Source of the DNA: Ruania zhangjianzhongii
Lineage (GTDB): Bacteria > Actinomycetota > Actinomycetes > Actinomycetales > Beutenbergiaceae
Reading direction: 5' to 3'
NCBI RefSeq assembly: GCF_008000995.1
Contig: NZ_CP042828.1
Coordinates: 4,640,882-4,704,881 of the forward strand
Length of the DNA: 64,000 nt
Below the pieces are notes generated by a model, which searched no databases, was not told the DNA's origin, and worked only from the letters and a program-made list of their open reading frames with translations. Within the stretch, counting starts at the first letter, position 1. Each line of letters opens with the position of its first letter. Of the stretch, positions 9,018 through 18,493 are shown piece after piece. Position numbers and translations under genes: made by a program.

Positions 9018-9019
9018 CC

Positions 9020-10504
9020 GTGTCCGCGGCGCCGCTGCGGCGGATCGAGGGTGCCCGGCTGCTCGGGCCTGACCTGTCCCGGCGCGAGGTACTGGTCGAC
9101 GTCACGCTTGCGGGCGGAGCGGTCCGGTCGATCGAACCTGCCGGCGCCCGGACCGGCACGCTCGCCGACGGGGTGCTGGCGGCCGAGGGTGCCTGGTTGA
9201 TGCCGGGCCTGTGGGACGCGCACACCCACCCCACGGACTGGGCCGCCACCCGGCACCGTGTGGACCTGGCCGGCTGCGCCGACCGGAGCCAGGTGCTGGC
9301 CACCGTCCGGGCCGCGATCGACGCCGGCGACGCCGCGGACCCCGGGGAGCTGATCGGCATCGGTCTCCGGCACGCCACCTGGACGCAGCGCCCGGCCGTC
9401 GACCTGCTCGATGACGTCACCGGCGGCGTGCCCACGGTGCTGCTCAGCACTGATATGCACTCCGCCTGGTTCAACTCCGCGGCCCTGCGCCGGTACCAGC
9501 TGGCGGAGCCGGCTGGCGGGCTGGTCACTGAGGGACCGTGGTTCGCGGTGATGGCGCAGGTGGGTGCCGCCGACCAGGCCACCCGGGACGGATGGGTGAT
9601 CGAAGCCGGCCGAGCGGCAGCCGCGCTCGGGGTGGTCGGCATCGCGGACTTCGACCCGGGCGAGCGACACGCCGCCTGGCAACGCCGGGTGGCCGCGGGG
9701 TTCGACGCACACCGGGTGCAGGCCAGCGTATGGACGGACCAGCTGGACGCTGCCATCTCCGCCGGCCTGGCCACCGGCGACCAGCTGCCGGGTACGGCCG
9801 GTCTGGTCACGATGGGCCGGTGGAAGGTGATCAGCGACGGGTCACTGAACACCCGCACCGCCTGGTGCCACGAACCGTTCACCGGCGGTGGTCACGGAGC
9901 ACCGAACCTGTCCGGCGCGGAGCTGGCCGAGGTGATGGCGCGCGCCGCAGCTGCTGGGATCGAGAGCGCGATCCACGCGATCGGCGACCGCGCGGCCTCG
10001 GTGGCGCTGGACGCGTTTGAGCGGACCGGCGCCCGAGGGCGGATCGAGCACGCCCAGCTGCTCACCGACGACGATGTGCAGCGGATGGCCCGGCTGGGGG
10101 TGCGGGCGAGCATCCAGCCCGGGCACACGGTGATGGACCGGGACGTGGTGGACCTGCTCTGGACCGACCAGGCGCCACGCGCCTACCGGTTCGCCGATCT
10201 GCACCGGGCGGGTGTTCCGCTGGACCTCGGTTCGGATGCCCCAGTCTCCCCGCTGGACCCGTGGCTGGCGATCAGCGCCGCGGTCCACCGCACCGACGAC
10301 GACCGGCCGCCCTGGTACCCGGAGCAACGGCTCGACCTGGCCACGGCGCTGCGGGCGAGCTGGGGCCCGGTGGCCGAGGTTCGAGAAGGGGGACCGGCAG
10401 ACCTGGTGCTGCTGGACCGGCACCCGGATTCCCTCCTGGCCGCGGACCGGACGCGCCCGCAGGCGCTCGCCACTGTCTGCGCTGGCCGCCTCACCCACCA
10501 CTGA
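9020..10504 (+). CDS. amidohydrolase family 3 (YtcJ-like) metal-dependent hydrolase
   Basis: The 494-aa protein has the composite domain after the first 60 residues, the metal-binding DAHTHPT motif near residue 73, SDGSLNTRTAW in the middle, an AIHAIGDRA motif, and a GSDAPVSPLDPW metal/catalytic Asp motif near residue 404. YtcJ-type enzymes hydrolyse N-formyl or amide bonds; the substrate cannot be read from sequence. GTG at 9020 is preferred over 9014 because AAGGAG lies 5 nt before it. It forms a two-gene unit with the LppM-like gene. Confidence 0.85.
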   Translation: MSAAPLRRIEGARLLGPDLSRREVLVDVTLAGGAVRSIEPAGARTGTLADGVLAAEGAWLMPGLWDAHTHPTDWAATRHRVDLAGCADRSQVLATVRAAIDAGDAADPGELIGIGLRHATWTQRPAVDLLDDVTGGVPTVLLSTDMHSAWFNSAALRRYQLAEPAGGLVTEGPWFAVMAQVGAADQATRDGWVIEAGRAAAALGVVGIADFDPGERHAAWQRRVAAGFDAHRVQASVWTDQLDAAISAGLATGDQLPGTAGLVTMGRWKVISDGSLNTRTAWCHEPFTGGGHGAPNLSGAELAEVMARAAAAGIESAIHAIGDRAASVALDAFERTGARGRIEHAQLLTDDDVQRMARLGVRASIQPGHTVMDRDVVDLLWTDQAPRAYRFADLHRAGVPLDLGSDAPVSPLDPWLAISAAVHRTDDDRPPWYPEQRLDLATALRASWGPVAEVREGGPADLVLLDRHPDSLLAADRTRPQALATVCAGRLTHH

Positions 10505-10547
10505 GCATCGCCAACGCCCCCAGGCAGCCCACCCGTCCGCCCAGAGG

Positions 10548-10608
10548 TTCGTCACGTGGCCCGCCCGGTCGATACCCGCGGGCACGACCCCATGCAGGAA
10601 GTGACGAA
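10548..10608. terminator. nested inverted repeats between convergent genes
   Basis: Outer arms TTCGTCAC (10548-10555) and GTGACGAA (10601-10608) enclose inner arms GCCCGC (10559-10564) and GCGGGC (10578-10583), 44 nt past the amidohydrolase stop. Probable terminator or cruciform. Confidence 0.45.
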
Positions 10609-10638
10609 TGTATCGATTCACCGGAGAGAGGGGCGGGC

Positions 10639-10738
10639 GGTGGCGAGCCAGATGGTGGGTCAGGGTGGCGAGCCAGGTGGTGGGTCAGGGTGGCGGGTCA
10701 GGTGGCGAGCCAGGTGGTGGGTCAGGGCGGTGGGTCAG
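10639..10738. repeat. imperfect G-rich tandem repeat
   Basis: Variants of GGTGGCGAGCCAGGTGGTGG + GTCAG are repeated about four times, some truncated to GGTGGCGGGTCAG, and run up to the amidase stop codon (10735). Simple-sequence expansion between convergent genes. Confidence 0.7.
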
Positions 10739-12186
10739 ATGAGCGTCGGGCGCCGGTGGGACCAGGGCAGGGCCTCCTCGAGGGCGGCGGCGAGGGAGAG
10801 CAGCCGCTCCTCCTGACCCAACCCAGCACCCAGGGTGACGCCGAACGGCAGCTCCGGACCGCCGTCGTCGGCAGCAGCCCAGTGCAACGGCACGGACATG
10901 GCCGGGCGGCCGATGTTGTTCCAGGTGCTCGACCACGGCGTGAAGGCACACTGTGCCCAGAAATCCGCCTCCGGGTCCGCATCGTTGCGCATCGCGCCGA
11001 TCGTCGGCGGCGGCTGCGCCAGGCTCGGGGTGAGGATCACATCGACGCCGGCCCAGGCGGTGGCGGCCTCGCGGGCCAGCTGCTGGCCGGCATTGATCGC
11101 GTTCGCATAGGTCAGGCTGTCCACCCCGCGGCCACGCTCGCGCATCCACCGGCTCAACGGCACCAGCAGGTGCTCCAGCTCTGGCGGGATCGGCGCGGTC
11201 GCGGCCATCACCGACCACACGTCCAGGAACGGACGCCACTTCTCCGCCGGGAACGGCACCGGCGCCTCGACCACGTGGTGGCCCAGATCGGTCAGCACCT
11301 TGCCGGCGAGCTCGACGGCGGCGATCGCCTGGGGGTGCACCGGCCCACCCGGGGGGATGAACGGTGTGGTGATCACCCCGATCCGCAGGTGTTGCTCACG
11401 CCGCTCGCAGGCATCCAGGAACGAGGTCTGCGCACCCGGTAGCCGGTAGGTGTCACCGGGCCAGGGACTACTCAGCAGGTCCAGGGCCAGGGCGGTGTCC
11501 CGCACGTCCCGGGTAAGCACGCCGTTCGTGCCCAGTGCCGGGCCGTCGACGCCGTGCGGTCCGGTGCTGATCCGGCCCCGGCTGGCCTTCAGCCCGACCA
11601 GGCCGCAGGCGGCCGCGGGAATCCGGATCGAGCCACCGCCGTCGCTACCGTGCGCAATCGGGACGATCCCAGCGGCGACGGCGGCAGCCGCACCGCCGGA
11701 GGAGCCGCCGGCCGAGCGGGACAGGTCCCACGGGGTGCGCGCCGGCGGGGCGATATCCGGTTCGGTGTAGCAGGGCAGCCCGATCTCCGGAGTGTTCGAC
11801 TTGGCGACCATCACCGTGCCGGCCTCGCGGAAGCGGGTGACCACACCGTCGTCCACCGGAGCGACAAAGCCCTCCAGCGCCGCACTACCGGCCTGCATCG
11901 GCACTCCGGCCACCATGTTCAGGTCCTTGATCGGCAGCGGTACACCGAGCAGCGGCGGCAGCGCCGCGAGCGCGTCCGGGTCGTCACCGGCAGCATCCAG
12001 GGCAGCGGTGGCCGCCTGGGCCTGCTCGGCGGCGAGCTCGGGAGTGCGGACCACGAACGCCCCGACCCGTTCGTCCAGGACTTCCATCCGGGCCTGGGTG
12101 TGGGAGAGCACCTCGGTAGGGCTGGTCTCCCGGCGGCGGATCGCGCCGGCCAGCTCGCGGGCGGTCAGATCATGCAGCTCAGCCAT
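10735..12186 (-). CDS. amidase (amidase-signature family)
   Basis: Hydrolyses a carboxylic amide; substrate unknown. The 483 residues carry the Ser-cisSer-Lys signature: Lys in PIKDLNMVAGVP near residue 87, then SRSAGGSSGGAAAAVA and GSDGGGSIRIPA around residues 157-190. The ATG at 12186 is leaderless: TAGGCT lies 6 nt upstream and overlaps the stop codon of the upstream membrane-protein gene, so the amidase has its own promoter inside the end of that gene. The C-terminus runs into the G-rich repeats, which supply its last codons. Confidence 0.88.
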   Translation of the reverse strand: MAELHDLTARELAGAIRRRETSPTEVLSHTQARMEVLDERVGAFVVRTPELAAEQAQAATAALDAAGDDPDALAALPPLLGVPLPIKDLNMVAGVPMQAGSAALEGFVAPVDDGVVTRFREAGTVMVAKSNTPEIGLPCYTEPDIAPPARTPWDLSRSAGGSSGGAAAAVAAGIVPIAHGSDGGGSIRIPAAACGLVGLKASRGRISTGPHGVDGPALGTNGVLTRDVRDTALALDLLSSPWPGDTYRLPGAQTSFLDACERREQHLRIGVITTPFIPPGGPVHPQAIAAVELAGKVLTDLGHHVVEAPVPFPAEKWRPFLDVWSVMAATAPIPPELEHLLVPLSRWMRERGRGVDSLTYANAINAGQQLAREAATAWAGVDVILTPSLAQPPPTIGAMRNDADPEADFWAQCAFTPWSSTWNNIGRPAMSVPLHWAAADDGGPELPFGVTLGAGLGQEERLLSLAAALEEALPWSHRRPTLI

Positions 12187-12192
12187 GCCCTG

Positions 12193-12198
12193 AGCCTA
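12193..12198 (-). promoter_or_regulatory. -10 box of leaderless amidase
   Basis: TAGGCT on the minus strand, 6 nt before the ATG; its TAG is also the stop codon of the gene ending at 12196. Confidence 0.65.
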
Positions 12199-12909
12199 GG
12201 CCGGATACTGCTGGCCCGGGTAGTTGCTGGGTGGACCGGGATACTGGCCGGGCGGCGGCGGATTCGGCCCGCCGGCCTCGACCCGGCGCCGGTTCTGCCT
12301 GCGGGTGTACCACCAGATGACACCGATGATCGTCACGGTCAGGCCGGCCAGCCCGAGCCCGATCGCCACGAACACTCCGGCGATGGTGCCGAACACTCCC
12401 CCGATGAAGCCCGGAATGTTGTCGGACTCGGTCACGATCACCGTGGCCCACGGCGTCGCGTCCGGATCCTCCAGCTCGGGCACGGTGACCGTGTAGTCGC
12501 CGGCGGCACCGGTGCGGAAGGAGGACACGTCGCTGGCGCTGACGCCGTTGCTGGTGGTCGTGCCTGATGGGGTGGCCGCCGGGCTCGCAGCCTGCCCGTC
12601 CGGGCCGGTCACGGTGATCCGGTCGCTGAGCAGGAGGCCGTCCACGCTGCTCGGATGGGCGAGATAGACCGCGTAGGTGGTTTGCGCCGGCAGGCTGAGC
12701 GTGACCGTCCCCGGCACCTCGGTGCCGCCCGCGGCGTCCGGACCCGGTGCGCCGTCGGCCGCGATGATGCCGGTCGGCAGGACGGACAGGAAGAGCCGGA
12801 CCACCAGGACGATCACGGCGATGGCGGCGAGCAGCAGGAGCACACCGACCGCCGTGAGGATCTTGGGTCCTTTGGTGGAGGTCTGCACCGGGAGCGGGCT
12901 GTAGGCCAT
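12196..12909 (-). CDS. two-helix membrane protein of unknown function
   Basis: A 237-aa protein: a short cytoplasmic start, membrane helix 1 (about 17-45), a ~110-residue outer domain rich in Thr/Ser/Ala/Asp, membrane helix 2 (about 170-198, FVAIGLGLAGLTVTIIGVIWWYT), and a Pro/Asn/Gln-rich tail ending in YPGQQYPA. No family recognised beyond this layout. The ATG at 12909 is supported by a TACGCT box 7 nt upstream; the longer frame to 12930 is not. The PGQQYP-type tail resembles those of the proteins at 1837 and 3019. Confidence 0.7.
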   Translation of the reverse strand: MAYSPLPVQTSTKGPKILTAVGVLLLLAAIAVIVLVVRLFLSVLPTGIIAADGAPGPDAAGGTEVPGTVTLSLPAQTTYAVYLAHPSSVDGLLLSDRITVTGPDGQAASPAATPSGTTTSNGVSASDVSSFRTGAAGDYTVTVPELEDPDATPWATVIVTESDNIPGFIGGVFGTIAGVFVAIGLGLAGLTVTIIGVIWWYTRRQNRRRVEAGGPNPPPPGQYPGPPSNYPGQQYPA

Positions 12910-12916
12910 GCCGTTC

Positions 12917-12922
12917 AGCGTA
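12917..12922 (-). promoter_or_regulatory. -10 box of leaderless membrane-protein gene
   Basis: TACGCT on the minus strand, 7 nt before the ATG at 12909. Confidence 0.6.
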
Positions 12923-12934
12923 GCTGGCACCCAA

Positions 12935-12975
12935 GGTCCTGCCGGAGGGGCCCACGTGCCACCTCCGGCAGGACC
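12935..12975 (-). terminator. terminator of the ABC-transporter operon
   Basis: Perfect 14-nt arms (12935-12948 and 12962-12975) with a 13-nt loop, 19 nt past the last permease stop codon. Confidence 0.8.
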
Positions 12976-12994
12976 GGCTCTGGGGGTGTGCGGT

Positions 12995-13882
12995 TCAGTC
13001 GTCGCTGCTGGTATCGCGCACTCGCGCCACCAGCTGCGTCGGGTTCACGAACCGGAGGGCGACGATCAGGATCACCAGCATCGTCACCGTGTACACCACG
13101 GCCATCGCGGAGATGAGCGCACGTGCCTCACCACCACCGGCCGCTGTCATCGCACGGTAGATCGCCACCACCAAGGTGTCCGTCGGTGGACCGGAGACCA
13201 GGAAGGTCAGCTCGAACATGCCCACAGTGCGGACCAGCACGAGGATGGCCGCAGCCAGGATGCCGGGGACCAGCAGGGGGCCGAGGATGCGCAGGAACAC
13301 ATCCTTCATCTGCGCCCCGCACATCCGAGCCGCGCTCTCGATCGAGGGATTGATCTGCTCGATGAACGGGGTCATCGTCATGATCACGAACGGCACCGAC
13401 GCCACCAGGTTCACCAGGATCACCGCGACCAGGGTGCGGCCCAGCCCCACGTTGTACATCACCGTGGCGAGCGGGATGCCGTAGGTGATCGGCGGGATGA
13501 TGATCGGCAGCAGGAACAGCAGGGTGACCACCTGTTTGCCCGGGAAGTTTCTCCGGGCGAGCAGGTAGGCGGCGGGGACCCCGATCAGCACCGAGATCAC
13601 CACCACCGAGACCCCGACCAGGACCGTCACCCCGATCACGTGCGTCATGTTGAAGCGGTCCCACGCCTCGGCGTACCAGGAGGCGGTGAACTCCTCGGGC
13701 AGCCAGCCTCCGAACCAGCGCCGGCCGAAGGAGTCGACCAGCACCGAGACCAGGATCCCGATGAGGAACACGAAGAACACGGCGACCAGGGCCCAGACCA
13801 CCCAGGTGCTCGGGGCAGCGACCAGCCGGCGCCGCGGGCGGGTGGCAGTCTCGGGGCCAGTGGCGTTGTCGACGGTGGTCAT
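12995..13882 (-). CDS. ABC importer permease, PotC type
   Basis: Inner-membrane permease of 295 aa with about six helices and a conserved cytoplasmic loop for the ATPase (residues near 195-215: ESAARMCGAQMKDVFLRILGPLL). Sequence type is that of the spermidine/putrescine (PotBC) class. The first ~28 residues are Arg-rich cytoplasmic. Its start overlaps the stop of the partner permease by 1 nt, so translation is coupled. It is the last gene of the operon lacI-SBP-ATPase-permease-permease. Confidence 0.88.
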   Translation of the reverse strand: MTTVDNATGPETATRPRRRLVAAPSTWVVWALVAVFFVFLIGILVSVLVDSFGRRWFGGWLPEEFTASWYAEAWDRFNMTHVIGVTVLVGVSVVVISVLIGVPAAYLLARRNFPGKQVVTLLFLLPIIIPPITYGIPLATVMYNVGLGRTLVAVILVNLVASVPFVIMTMTPFIEQINPSIESAARMCGAQMKDVFLRILGPLLVPGILAAAILVLVRTVGMFELTFLVSGPPTDTLVVAIYRAMTAAGGGEARALISAMAVVYTVTMLVILIVALRFVNPTQLVARVRDTSSDD

Positions 13883-14790
13883 CAGCCCTTCCCTCCGGTG
13901 GATCCGCGGTACAGGGTGGTACGCCAGAGCATCACGATCGCGATCACGATCAGCTCGACGACGCCCATCATGATCGCGATGGTCGAGGCCATCGGATAGT
14001 CGATCTGCTCGCCGAACGAGCGATAGGCCATCAGGGCCATCACCCGGGTATCGCCGGTCGGATCACCGACGAGCCGGGCCGAGGGGAACACGCTGAACGC
14101 GAGCACGAAGGTGAGGATGAAGGTGGTGGCCAGGCCCGGTGCCAGCAGCGGCAGGATGATCCGCCGGAACCGTTGGAACCAGCTCGCCCCGAGCGTGGTG
14201 GCCGCAGCCTCCAGCGAGGGGTCGATCCCGGACAGGTAGGAGCTGATCAGCAGGAATGAGAACGGGAAGCCGGAGATCACCAGGGACAGGAACACGCCCA
14301 GGTAGTTGTTCACGAACGCGATCGGCTCGCTGACCAGGCCGATCTGCACCAGGAACGTGTTCAACCAGCCCTGGCGACCGGCGAAGATCAGCAGACCTTG
14401 CGCCGTCAGCACCGTGCCCAGGGTGATCGGCAGCACCAACAGAGTGGTGAGCAGCCGCTTGCCACGGAACTTCCCGCGCAGCTTGAACGCCACCGGGATC
14501 GCTGCCAGCACGTTGAACAGCGCTGCCGGCAGGGCCAGGCGCAGCGTGATCCACACCGAGTCGAACACGAACGGGTCACGGAAGAACGCCACGTAGTTGG
14601 ACCAGATCCCACCGCCCCACTGCTCCTGCATCCCTGCTGTGGGCTGGATGGTCAGGCCGATCCCGTACAGGAACGGATAGATGAACAGCGCGACGGTGAA
14701 CACCAACGCCGGCAGGAGCATCAGCAGCCCCCGGTCGATCCCGCGTTCGGCCAGCCGGTGGCGCAGGCTCGCACTACTTCCGCTACTCAT
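13882..14790 (-). CDS. ABC importer permease, PotB type
   Basis: A 302-aa integral membrane protein, six predicted helices, with the cytoplasmic coupling loop LEAAATTLGASWFQRFRRIILP near residues 190-211. Together with the gene at 12995 it forms the heterodimeric channel. Its ATG overlaps the end of the ATPase gene by 4 nt. Polyamine-type by overall pattern; iron or other small cations or organic anions are possible alternatives in this permease class. Confidence 0.88.
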   Translation of the reverse strand: MSSGSSASLRHRLAERGIDRGLLMLLPALVFTVALFIYPFLYGIGLTIQPTAGMQEQWGGGIWSNYVAFFRDPFVFDSVWITLRLALPAALFNVLAAIPVAFKLRGKFRGKRLLTTLLVLPITLGTVLTAQGLLIFAGRQGWLNTFLVQIGLVSEPIAFVNNYLGVFLSLVISGFPFSFLLISSYLSGIDPSLEAAATTLGASWFQRFRRIILPLLAPGLATTFILTFVLAFSVFPSARLVGDPTGDTRVMALMAYRSFGEQIDYPMASTIAIMMGVVELIVIAIVMLWRTTLYRGSTGGKG

Positions 14791-15941
14791 GGCGTGGCCT
14801 CGGCGGCCACCGGTTCGGCCGCCACCGGCTGGCCGGCCGCGTCCAGGTCGGAGACGAACACCAGAGCCCGGGACGGCTGCACCTGCAGGCGCACCTTGTC
14901 TCCGGGCTGCGGTGCGTGCTCACTGCGCACGTAGAGCGTGGCGCCGCTCTTCGCGGTCGCTCCCACCGAGAACTCTCGGCCGTGGTACTCCACCACGGCG
15001 ACCTCGGCGTCGATCAGGCCGTCAGCGTCGTCGGCGCCGGTGGCCCCGGTGGCCCCGGTGGCGATCCGCAGGTCCTCCGGGCGGATCGCCAGCCGCGCGG
15101 TGTTGCCCGCGGTGAGGCCACCGACCGCGGTGCCGCGGATGCGCAGGTCCTCGTTCTCCACCAGGACTCCGCCGGCATCGGCCTGGGCGACGGTGACGTC
15201 GAGCAGGTTCCGGTAACCCATGAAGTCGGCCACGTGCCAGTTCACCGGAGCGGTGTGCAGCTCTTCGGGGGTGCCGACCTGCTGCACCCGACCCTCGCGG
15301 AGCACCACCAGGCGATCGGCCATGGACAGCGCCTCCTCCTGGTCGTGGGTGACGTAGATCGTCGTCAGGCCCAGGCTCTGGTGCAGGCGCCGGATCTCAG
15401 TGCGCATATCCAGACGGAGCTTGGCATCCAGGTTGGACAGCGGCTCGTCCATCAGCACCAGACTCGGCTCGAGCACGATCGCACGCGCGATCGCGACCCG
15501 CTGCTGCTGCCCACCGGAGAGCTGACCGGGCAGCTTCTTGGCGTGCGCCTCCAGCTTCACCAGTGCGATCGCTTCCGCGACCCGACGTTTGATCTCGGTC
15601 CGCGGAATCTTGCGCATCTGCAGCCCGAAGGCGATATTGCGCTCCACATTCATGTGCGGGAACAGCGCATAGTTCTGGAAGACCATGCCGAACCCGCGCT
15701 GATCCGGGGAGAGCGTGTCGATCCGCTTCTCGTCCATCGTGATCGTGCCGTGGGTGAGCGGGAGCAGGCCCGCCAGACAGTTGAGCGCAGTGGACTTCCC
15801 ACAGCCCGACGGTCCGAGCAGGGCGATGAACTCGCCCGCCCGGATCGTCAGGTTGAGGTCGGCCAGCGCGGCGTGAGATCCGAAGCTGCGGCCCAGACCG
15901 GATAGCTTCAGCGTCTCGAACGCGTGGGGTGTGAATGCCAT
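14787..15941 (-). CDS. ABC importer ATPase, PotA type
   Basis: The 384-aa ATPase has Walker [10 protein letters not shown] (near residue 43), signature LSGGQQQR, Walker [14 protein letters not shown]-loop [11 protein letters not shown], and a C-terminal TOBE (transport-associated OB) region of ~140 residues, as in PotA/MalK-class importers. Ala/Gly/Thr-rich short repeats ([13 protein letters not shown]) interrupt the TOBE part. It sits 3 nt after the binding-protein gene and overlaps the first permease by 4 nt. Confidence 0.92.
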   Translation of the reverse strand: MAFTPHAFETLKLSGLGRSFGSHAALADLNLTIRAGEFIALLGPSGCGKSTALNCLAGLLPLTHGTITMDEKRIDTLSPDQRGFGMVFQNYALFPHMNVERNIAFGLQMRKIPRTEIKRRVAEAIALVKLEAHAKKLPGQLSGGQQQRVAIARAIVLEPSLVLMDEPLSNLDAKLRLDMRTEIRRLHQSLGLTTIYVTHDQEEALSMADRLVVLREGRVQQVGTPEELHTAPVNWHVADFMGYRNLLDVTVAQADAGGVLVENEDLRIRGTAVGGLTAGNTARLAIRPEDLRIATGATGATGADDADGLIDAEVAVVEYHGREFSVGATAKSGATLYVRSEHAPQPGDKVRLQVQPSRALVFVSDLDAAGQPVAAEPVAAEATP

Positions 15942-15944
15942 CAG

Positions 15945-17177
15945 TTAGCCTTCGTACTTCCCTGCGCCGATCTCGCGGTCCCAGATGTCGAACGCGAGCA
16001 CCATCTGCTCCGGCGGGAGCGGTGTGGTGGTGGGCATGGACTCGATCAGGTCGTCGTACCAGTCGCGGCCGAACTCCTCGATCACTTGCTGACTCTCCTC
16101 CGGTGCCAGGTCGAGGGTCGCGCCCTCCACCGACGGGCCCGGGTAGAAGTAGCCGTGGTCGTAAGCCATCGCGTTCACCTCGGGGGTGAGGATGTAGTTC
16201 AGCAGGTTGACGATCGCGGAGATCTTGTCTGCCGACTGTCCCTGCGGGATCACCGCGTAGTGCGCATCGGTCACCCAGGTGAAGTCGTCAAAGGCCGCTG
16301 CCTCGATCCGCGCCGGCTCCTGACCGTTGGCGCGCGGTTCGATGTCCCAGCCGGTGGTGATCGGCGTCATCGCCCACGTTCCGTCCGCCATGTTGGTGAT
16401 CACCTGGCCGGTGCCGGTGGGGTAGTTGTCGATGTACTGGTTCAGCTCGGTGAGATACTCCCAGGTGTTGTCCCAGCCGTTCTCCGGGTCGCTGGGGTCC
16501 TCGTCGCCGAGCAGGTAGGGCAGCCCCATCAGCCAGGTGCGGCCCGGACCGGAGTTGGCCGGGCGGGCGTAGCCGAAGTCGCCGGGGTTCGCTTCGGCCC
16601 AGGCGAGCACCTCCTCCGGAGTGCTCGGCACATCGGAGACGACGTCCGGGTCGTACTGCAGCAACGGGCCGGACGGGTAGTACGTGGTCACCACGCCGTA
16701 TCCCTGTGCCAGCTCCTGCATCGCCGCGGCCGGTTCGATGTAGTTCGCCTGGTTCGGGATCCGGTCACCGAAGTCATCGACGATCGGGATCCACAGATCC
16801 TGGTCGATCCCGGCGGACAGACCGTCGTTACCGGTCATCACCAGGTCGATGGAGATGTTCCCGGAGTCCACCTGCGGCTGGACGGCGCCGACCAGGTCGG
16901 GTGCACCGCCGGACTCCCAGGTGACCGACGAGATGATGTCCGGGTTCTCCTCGACGAACTGCGCGACCATGCCCTCGGTGAGCTTGGCATTGCCGGCGAC
17001 ATCGAGGATGTTCAGCGTGACCGGTTCGGAGGGAGTCTCGGGCACCTCGTCGGGGGCGGCACTGCCACCGGCATCGCCACCACCGCCGTCACCGGAGTCC
17101 GGTGCCGAGCAGGCGGCGGCCAACAGTCCGACTGCAGCGGCAACAGCGGCCGCCTGCAACGTTGTTCTCCTACGCAT
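15945..17177 (-). CDS. ABC importer substrate-binding lipoprotein
   Basis: A 410-aa binding protein with a double-Arg N-terminus, hydrophobic core and lipobox LAAAC, followed by a Gly/Asp linker. The fold class is PotD/SBP_bac_8, fitting the PotA/B/C-like partners, but the ligand is not readable. The start at 17177 is fixed by AAAGGA 6 nt upstream; the longer frame has no signal. It follows lacI by 26 nt. Being divergent from threonine-degradation genes raises the possibility that it imports an amino acid, amine or related compound (inference). Confidence 0.85.
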   Translation of the reverse strand: MRRRTTLQAAAVAAAVGLLAAACSAPDSGDGGGGDAGGSAAPDEVPETPSEPVTLNILDVAGNAKLTEGMVAQFVEENPDIISSVTWESGGAPDLVGAVQPQVDSGNISIDLVMTGNDGLSAGIDQDLWIPIVDDFGDRIPNQANYIEPAAAMQELAQGYGVVTTYYPSGPLLQYDPDVVSDVPSTPEEVLAWAEANPGDFGYARPANSGPGRTWLMGLPYLLGDEDPSDPENGWDNTWEYLTELNQYIDNYPTGTGQVITNMADGTWAMTPITTGWDIEPRANGQEPARIEAAAFDDFTWVTDAHYAVIPQGQSADKISAIVNLLNYILTPEVNAMAYDHGYFYPGPSVEGATLDLAPEESQQVIEEFGRDWYDDLIESMPTTTPLPPEQMVLAFDIWDREIGAGKYEG

Positions 17178-17203
17178 GGGAATTCCTTTCTTCTGCCCGG
17201 CCA

Positions 17204-18217
17204 CTACGCCGGACGGGTGGGAACAGAGGATCGCGGCCCGGTCGAGTCGCGGACAGTGAGGTCCACCGGCACCACATAGTGCGGCGGCTCCTCAGACGAT
17301 GAGGGTGAGTTCTGCTGGGTGGCGGTGAGCGCGTCCAGCCCGCGCCGTGCCATTTCCTCTCCGGACACCGCGATGCTGGACAGGTGCGGCGTGACCGACC
17401 GGGCGAACGGGATGTCGTCGAACGAGACCACGCTGAGCTGCTCCGGTACGGCAACCCCGCGGCGCTGCGCGCGGTCGAGCAGGCCGAGTGCCATCAGGTC
17501 GTTGTAGACCACCACGGCGGTCACCTCGGAGGCGAAGACGATATCGGCGGCGGCCACCCCACCGGAGAAGTACGGCTGGAAGGAGCCGAGCTCACGGCCC
17601 CGGACGCCGTCGAGCTCGGCGGCGATCTGCACGAACGCCTCCAGCCGCGCCGTGTTCGACCAGGAGTTGCGCGGGCCGCCGACGTAGCCGATCTCGCTGT
17701 GCCCCAGCGCCCACAGGTGCCGCAGTCCCTGCAGCGCGGCATCGTGGTGGTCCGGGACCACGGACGCCACCCCGGACAGCGACCGGTTCAGCATCACCAC
17801 AGGGGTGTGGCCGGCGGCATCGAGGAGCTCAGCGGTGCCGGCACGCGGTGAGCAGAGCAGGACGCCATCCACCTGGGCCGCGATCCGCTGCACGATCTGC
17901 AGCTCGACCCGCGGATCCTCGTCACTGTCGGCGAGGAACATCTGCAGCCCGCGTGCCCGTGCCTGCTCCTGGATCTCCTTGGTCAGGCCGGCGAAGTAGG
18001 GGTTGTTCAGGTCCGGGATGATCAGCGCGAGGTTGCCGGTGCGCCCGGTCACCAAGCCCCGAGCGGCACGGTTGGGGAGGTAGCCCAGCTGCTCAGCCGC
18101 CTGCTGCACCTTGTGCAGAGTCGGTGCGGAGACCATGTCCGGAGCGCTGAGCGCGCGGGAGACCGTGGACACCGAGACGCTCGCCAACCGAGCGACGTCG
18201 CTCGCCGTTGCACGCAT
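17204..18217 (-). CDS. LacI-family transcriptional regulator
   Basis: The 337-aa protein begins with the LacI helix-turn-helix (ATASDVARLASVSVSTVSRAL), then a hinge (NRAARGLVTGRTGN) and a periplasmic-binding-protein-like effector domain (residues ~60-330). ATG at 18217 puts the DNA-binding domain at the very N-terminus. It heads the transporter operon and probably represses it and/or the divergent tdh-kbl through the palindrome at 18375. The last ~25 residues (VVPVDLTVRDSTG) match the usual LacI/GalR C-terminus. The inducer is unknown. Confidence 0.92.
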   Translation of the reverse strand: MRATASDVARLASVSVSTVSRALSAPDMVSAPTLHKVQQAAEQLGYLPNRAARGLVTGRTGNLALIIPDLNNPYFAGLTKEIQEQARARGLQMFLADSDEDPRVELQIVQRIAAQVDGVLLCSPRAGTAELLDAAGHTPVVMLNRSLSGVASVVPDHHDAALQGLRHLWALGHSEIGYVGGPRNSWSNTARLEAFVQIAAELDGVRGRELGSFQPYFSGGVAAADIVFASEVTAVVVYNDLMALGLLDRAQRRGVAVPEQLSVVSFDDIPFARSVTPHLSSIAVSGEEMARRGLDALTATQQNSPSSSEEPPHYVVPVDLTVRDSTGPRSSVPTRPA

Positions 18218-18253
18218 CGTTGCTGGCCTCTCACCGGTGAACAGGTGACGATG

Positions 18254-18282
18254 AGTCTGCAACACACCATCATCGACGTCAA
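18254..18282 (-). promoter_or_regulatory. promoter of lacI-transporter operon
   Basis: TTGACG (18277-18282) and CAGACT (18254-18259) on the minus strand are 17 nt apart, giving a leader of about 30 nt before the ATG at 18217. Confidence 0.6.
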
Positions 18283-18374
18283 GTGCCGTGATCAAACGGT
18301 GACCTTTGCGATCGGTTGCGCCGCAGAATCGCTGCTATCTAGGGGCGCCTGACGGTCGCACAGCCTTCAACTAC

Positions 18375-18394
18375 ATCTGCAAGCGTTTGCAGAT
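18375..18394. promoter_or_regulatory. LacI-type operator palindrome
   Basis: ATCTGCAAGCGTTTGCAGAT is symmetric except for one base pair, with the central CG and TGCAA half-sites typical of LacI-family operators. It lies between the divergent lacI and tdh genes, about 90 nt upstream of the tdh -10 box. Confidence 0.8.
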
Positions 18395-18479
18395 CATCTG
18401 TCATACATCGTCCCGCGGCAGCATTCTTGGCAGAGTTCCGTGCCCTCTGGACTGCGCCGAGACCCCCGCTGCGGACTGC

Positions 18480-18485
18480 TACCGT
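18480..18485 (+). promoter_or_regulatory. -10 box before the tdh leader ORF
   Basis: TACCGT followed by 8 nt and the ATG at 18494 of the 12-codon upstream ORF. Confidence 0.45.
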
Positions 18486-18493
18486 TCCACCAT

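Noticed and set aside
10639-10738. G-rich repeats as a CRISPR array
   Set aside because: No unique spacers of constant length; repeats abut each other and drift, so it is simple-sequence expansion.
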